64,000 nucleotides of DNA, taken from NCBI RefSeq assembly GCF_020615385.1, contig NZ_JAJAVB010000039.1, positions 180,130-244,129 on the forward strand. The letters are read 5' to 3'. Position numbers and translations under genes: made by a program. The DNA comes from Jiella soli (lineage in GTDB: Bacteria > Pseudomonadota > Alphaproteobacteria > Rhizobiales > Rhizobiaceae). This document shows positions 60,910 to 64,000 of the stretch, in pieces. The notes under the pieces are model-generated. The model had not been told where the DNA came from. It searched no databases and worked only from the letters and a program-made list of their open reading frames with translations. The first letter of the stretch is position 1, and every line of letters begins with the position of its first letter.

Positions 60910-61157
60910 CTATCACAACCGATACAACCGACGCACCCAAAGGGGTTGAATAATGGGCTGATGATATTTCAGATTGCAACTTCATGGTGAATGGCGGGTG
61001 AATGGACAGGGAACAGGCTCGTCCAACGCTTGGCGATGCCAGATCGAAAGCAGCATTTCGAAGCGGGAACGAGAGGACTAGACTGCGGCCGTTCGAAGCT
61101 GCGGCGAGAGACCGCGGCGGCCGGCGGGAGGCCGGTTGAAACATGCGGGAGGATTTC

Positions 61158-63059
61158 ATGGCGAGCGGCTACCACGCGACCTACAAGGTCTGGCGGGACA
61201 ATCCGGCGGCGTTCTGGATGAAGGCGGCGGAGGCCATCGACTGGATTCGCAAGCCGGACCGCGCCTTCGACCCCGATGCCGGCGTCTACGGCCGTTGGTT
61301 TCCGGATGCCGAGTGCAATACCTGCTTCAACGCGCTCGACCGGCACGTCGAGGCCGGTCGCGGCGAGCAGGCCGCGATCGTGTACGATTCCCCGGTGACT
61401 GGCACGAAGCGGACGATCAGCTATCGCGAACTCCTGTCGGAGGTGAAGGCGCTCGCGGCTTCGCTCACCGATCTCGGCGTGAAGAAGGGCGACCGGGTGA
61501 TCGTCTACATGCCGATGGTGCCGGAAGCGATCGTCTCCATGCTCGCCTGCGCCCGGATCGGCGCGATCCACTCGGTCGTGTTCGGAGGTTTCGCGGCGCG
61601 GGAACTCGCGACACGGATCGAGGATGCCGAACCCAAGGTCATCCTCTCGGCCTCCTGCGGCATCGAGCCGGCCCGCAAAGTCGAGTACAAGCCGCTGCTC
61701 GACAAGGCGATCGAACTCTCCGCGCACAAGCCGAAGGCGACGATCATCCTCGATCGGCCGCAACTGTCCTGCGACCTCGTCCCCGGACGCGATCACGATT
61801 GGGCGCAGATGCGGGACAAGGCGCTCGCCGAGATCGCGGCGGGGCGGGAGGTGCCCTGTGTGGCCGTGAAGGCGACCGATCCGCTCTACGTGCTCTACAC
61901 CTCCGGCACGACCGGCAAGCCGAAGGGCGTGGTTCGCGACAATGGCGGCCACATGGTCGCGCTTCACTGGTCGATGGACGCGATCTTCGGCACCAAGGCC
62001 GGCGAGACCTTCTGGGCCGCCTCCGACGTCGGCTGGGTGGTCGGCCACTGCTACATCGTCTACGCGCCGCTCCTGAAGGGCTGCACGAGCATCCTCTATG
62101 AGGGCAAGCCGATCGGCACGCCCGATGCCGGCGCCTATTGGCGGGTGATCGCCGAGCACGGCGTGAAGGTGCTGTTCACCGCGCCGACCGCGATCCGCGG
62201 TATCCGTAAGGAGGATCCCGAGGGGGCGCTGACCAAGGAGTACGACCTGTCGCGGTTCAAGGCGCTCTACCTCGCCGGCGAGCGCGCCGACCCGGAGACG
62301 ATCGTCTGGGCGGAAAAGGCGCTGGAGCGGCCGGTCATCGACCATTGGTGGCAGACCGAATCCGGCTGGCCGATGGCCGCCAATCCGATGGGCCTCGGCC
62401 TCCTGCCGGTCAAGCGGGGCAGCCCGGCGGTGGCGATGCCCGGCTTCGACATCCAGATTCTCGACGGGTTCGGCGATGCGGTGCCGGCCGGCGAGATGGG
62501 GGCCATCGCGGTCAAGCTGCCGCTGCCGCCGGGGGCGCTGCCGACCTTGTGGAAGGCCGACGATCGCTTCAGGGAGAGCTACCTCTCCGCCTTCCCCGGC
62601 TACTACGCGACCTCCGATGCCGGCTTCATCGACGACGAGGGCTATCTCTATGTGATGGGGCGCACCGACGACGTCATCAATGTCGCCGGCCACCGCCTGT
62701 CGACCGGCGAGATGGAGGAGGCGGTGGGCGGCCATCCGGCGGTCGCCGAATGCGCGGTCATCGGCATGCGCGACGCCATCAAGGGCGAGATCCCCTGCGG
62801 CTTCGTGGTCCTGAAGAAGGATTCCGGCCTCGAGCGCGAAGCGATCGAGCGCGAGCTGATCGAGATCGTGCGCGACCGGATCGGACCGGTCGCGGCATTC
62901 CGGCGGGTGATCGTGGTGGACCGGCTGCCGAAGACCCGCTCCGGCAAGATCCTCAGGCGGACGATCAAGGCGATCGTCGACGAAACGCCCTTCGACACGC
63001 CGGCGACGATCGAGGATCCCGCCGCGATCGACGACATCCGCCGCGGGGTGGCCGGATGA
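61158..63059 (+). CDS. prpE: Propionyl-CoA synthetase (PrpE type)
   Basis: This 633-residue AMP-forming acyl-CoA synthetase starts with the ACAS N-terminal domain (YHATYKVWRDNPAAFWMKAA). The P-loop is YTSGTTGKPKGVVRDNGGH, where RDNGGH is characteristic of the propionate branch. The core has IDHWWQTESGWPMAANPMG and the C-terminal catalytic Lys is in KTRSGKILRRTIKAI. It activates propionate to propionyl-CoA, which pccA could carboxylate. ATG 61158 has GGAGG 5 bases upstream; an ATG at 61143 lacks one. No methylcitrate genes are adjacent. Confidence 0.92.
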   Translation: MASGYHATYKVWRDNPAAFWMKAAEAIDWIRKPDRAFDPDAGVYGRWFPDAECNTCFNALDRHVEAGRGEQAAIVYDSPVTGTKRTISYRELLSEVKALAASLTDLGVKKGDRVIVYMPMVPEAIVSMLACARIGAIHSVVFGGFAARELATRIEDAEPKVILSASCGIEPARKVEYKPLLDKAIELSAHKPKATIILDRPQLSCDLVPGRDHDWAQMRDKALAEIAAGREVPCVAVKATDPLYVLYTSGTTGKPKGVVRDNGGHMVALHWSMDAIFGTKAGETFWAASDVGWVVGHCYIVYAPLLKGCTSILYEGKPIGTPDAGAYWRVIAEHGVKVLFTAPTAIRGIRKEDPEGALTKEYDLSRFKALYLAGERADPETIVWAEKALERPVIDHWWQTESGWPMAANPMGLGLLPVKRGSPAVAMPGFDIQILDGFGDAVPAGEMGAIAVKLPLPPGALPTLWKADDRFRESYLSAFPGYYATSDAGFIDDEGYLYVMGRTDDVINVAGHRLSTGEMEEAVGGHPAVAECAVIGMRDAIKGEIPCGFVVLKKDSGLEREAIERELIEIVRDRIGPVAAFRRVIVVDRLPKTRSGKILRRTIKAIVDETPFDTPATIEDPAAIDDIRRGVAG

Positions 63060-63074
63060 CGGACGGCTCTCGCC

Positions 63075-63644
63075 TCACTCCGTCCTGATCCGCCCGTCGA
63101 CGGTCACTGCACCGTTCGGGCCGAGCGAGATCACGACGATCTCGCCGGATGCGGGGAAGACGCCGGTGAGCGCGGTGATGTTGACCTGGTGGGTGACCAG
63201 CACCGCCTTGCGGCCGGCCTCGTCCAGTTCCCGCAGGCGCGCCTTCAGCGCCGCCGTCTGGTCCGCCTCCCGGGGCCGGTCGCCGAAGAAGGAGTTGAGC
63301 GCCGGTTCGGCTGCAGGCGCACCGAGATCCAGCTCTTCGGCCGTGTCCCGCGCCCGGCACCACTGGCTGGTGAGCACGGCGGCGACCGGCACGCGCTTCT
63401 CCTGCAGCCGCTCGCCGATCCGGCGTGCCTGCTCGCGCCCTTCTTGCGAAAGATTGCGCTGGGTCGAGCAATCGCCGAGCGCGAAGTCGGCGGGATCGCC
63501 GGTCCCCGGCGCGATCGCATGCCGCATCAGGATGTGCGTTCCCTCGGCGCGCGCGGCCTGCCAGGCGTCCGCTGCGGCGGCCGGGTTCAGTGAGGCGGTC
63601 AGCCAGATCAGGGCGATCGAAAGAAGCGAGGCGGCCTGTCGCAT
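63075..63644 (-). CDS. Histidine phosphatase superfamily protein, exported
   Basis: This 189-residue protein has a signal peptide (LLSIALIWLTASLNPAAA|AD) and the histidine-phosphatase core: the catalytic His in HILMRHAIAPGTGDP, RNLSQEGREQARRIGERL, VLTSQWCRARDTAEEL and the second His in KAVLVTHQVNITALTG. The family dephosphorylates sugars, inositols or proteins in the periplasm; the substrate is unknown. MRQAASLL at 63644 is the natural signal-peptide start. It is convergent with prpE, 15 bases apart. Confidence 0.9.
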   Translation of the reverse strand: MRQAASLLSIALIWLTASLNPAAAADAWQAARAEGTHILMRHAIAPGTGDPADFALGDCSTQRNLSQEGREQARRIGERLQEKRVPVAAVLTSQWCRARDTAEELDLGAPAAEPALNSFFGDRPREADQTAALKARLRELDEAGRKAVLVTHQVNITALTGVFPASGEIVVISLGPNGAVTVDGRIRTE

Positions 63645-63866
63645 GAGGTCTCCGGGAATCGAGCGGCAACGCTCCCAGACCTTGGACGGCGCAGGGACAT
63701 TGCCAGCCCGGCGACCCTGACAGTCGCGTGAAGCGGCCGTCATCATCCGCTTGCGCCGATCCAGGAGACCGGCGGTCCATGTCCCGCCAAACGAGGCCGC
63801 GGAGAGAGCTACCGGCTTTCGACGCGCAACGCCCAGCCCTGGCGCGGTCTGCCGGCGCCCCGCCCC

Positions 63867-64000
63867 TTAGAACGGCAGTCCAACATAGTTCTCCGCAAGC
63901 GCGGTCTGCGCGGCCCTGGAACTTGCCAGGAAATCGAATTCGGCTTCCTGGATGCGGCGGCCGAAGCTGCCGTCCCCTTCGAAATTGTGGATCATCGAGG
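63867..64000 (-). CDS. C-terminal end of an unidentified protein (cut by window edge)
   Basis: A frame open from the right edge ends at TAA (63869-63867) and encodes 44 codons, including IHNFEGDGSFGRRIQEAEFD, FLASSRAAQTALAENY and the end VGLPF. The composition is that of a real soluble protein rather than a GC-rich shadow frame, but it is too short for me to assign a family. Confidence 0.5.
   Translation of the reverse strand, partial: SMIHNFEGDGSFGRRIQEAEFDFLASSRAAQTALAENYVGLPF

Noticed and set aside
60969..62735. A 588-codon open frame on the minus strand opposite prpE
   Set aside because: It overlaps the conserved prpE frame completely and shows only low-complexity His/Arg/Asp/Gly-rich sequence.

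Overview
The window looks like chromosome from a high-GC alphaproteobacterium of the Hyphomicrobiales (rhizobial order), perhaps near Aurantimonadaceae. This rests on gene content: an EipB-type DUF1849 envelope protein, a DUF1489 protein, the clpS-clpA pair, a D,D-carboxypeptidase with a SPOR domain, a phasin, a perfect CtrA-type box (TTAA-N7-TTAA), single-NBD xylose ABC genes with a ROK regulator, and two RIME-like intergenic palindromic repeats. The family-level placement is inference. I see no phage, insertion sequence, CRISPR array or rRNA. There is one tRNA, tRNA-Leu(GAG).

Layout. 1-9.1 kb: a catabolic island. On the minus strand lie a glyoxylate-type aminotransferase, a TRAP transporter (dctP-dctQ-dctM), a crotonase-fold protein and a CaiB/BaiF CoA-transferase cut by the window edge. 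Divergent from it are a 999-residue FAD/Fe-S 2-hydroxyacid dehydrogenase and a GntR regulator. 9.3-16.7 kb: a LacI regulator divergent from a complete sugar ABC transporter, followed by an AP-endonuclease-2-type sugar isomerase/epimerase and a Gfo/Idh/MocA oxidoreductase. Two identical GTAATCGATTAC operators lie between regulator and transporter. 16.8-32.5 kb: housekeeping genes: eipB, a RidA-family protein, a GDPD, a FemAB-like acyltransferase, a HIT protein, clpA, clpS, a phasin, a D-Ala-D-Ala carboxypeptidase, DUF1489, a 41-residue membrane protein, a YdcF-type protein, MscS, an aldo/keto reductase, a DUF1624 protein and a MerR regulator. 32.7-43 kb: mgtE, an RTX repeat protein, tRNA-Leu, lipB, acyP, pccA, an XRE regulator, an EamA transporter, a DUF188 protein, and a type III polyketide synthase overlapping an ICMT-type methyltransferase.

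43-49.6 kb: a periplasmic redox block. A cytochrome b and a Tat-exported sulfite-oxidase-fold molybdoenzyme are divergent from the polyketide synthase. Converging on them is an operon of ROK regulator, di-haem cytochrome (DUF1111/DHOR) and CRTAC1/UnbV beta-propeller protein. 49.6-60 kb: xylose utilisation: xylF, xylH, xylG, two convergent Gfo/Idh oxidoreductases, xylB, xylA and a LacI regulator with its own operators. 60-64 kb: an outer-membrane-barrel candidate, prpE-type propionyl-CoA synthetase, a histidine phosphatase and the end of an unidentified gene.

How the parts work together. The xylose genes form a full uptake, isomerase and kinase route, and the sequence suggests two regulators: a ROK protein at xylF and a LacI protein at xylA. 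The ROK gene is translationally coupled to the di-haem cytochrome and the UnbV protein, which is an unexpected link between a sugar regulator and periplasmic electron transfer. The type III PKS/methyltransferase pair resembles alkylpyrone or alkylresorcinol operons and shares a promoter region with the cytochrome b/molybdoenzyme pair. These two arrangements, the substrate-unknown TRAP/CoA-transferase island, and a possibly CtrA-controlled micro-membrane protein are the most promising places to look for something undescribed.
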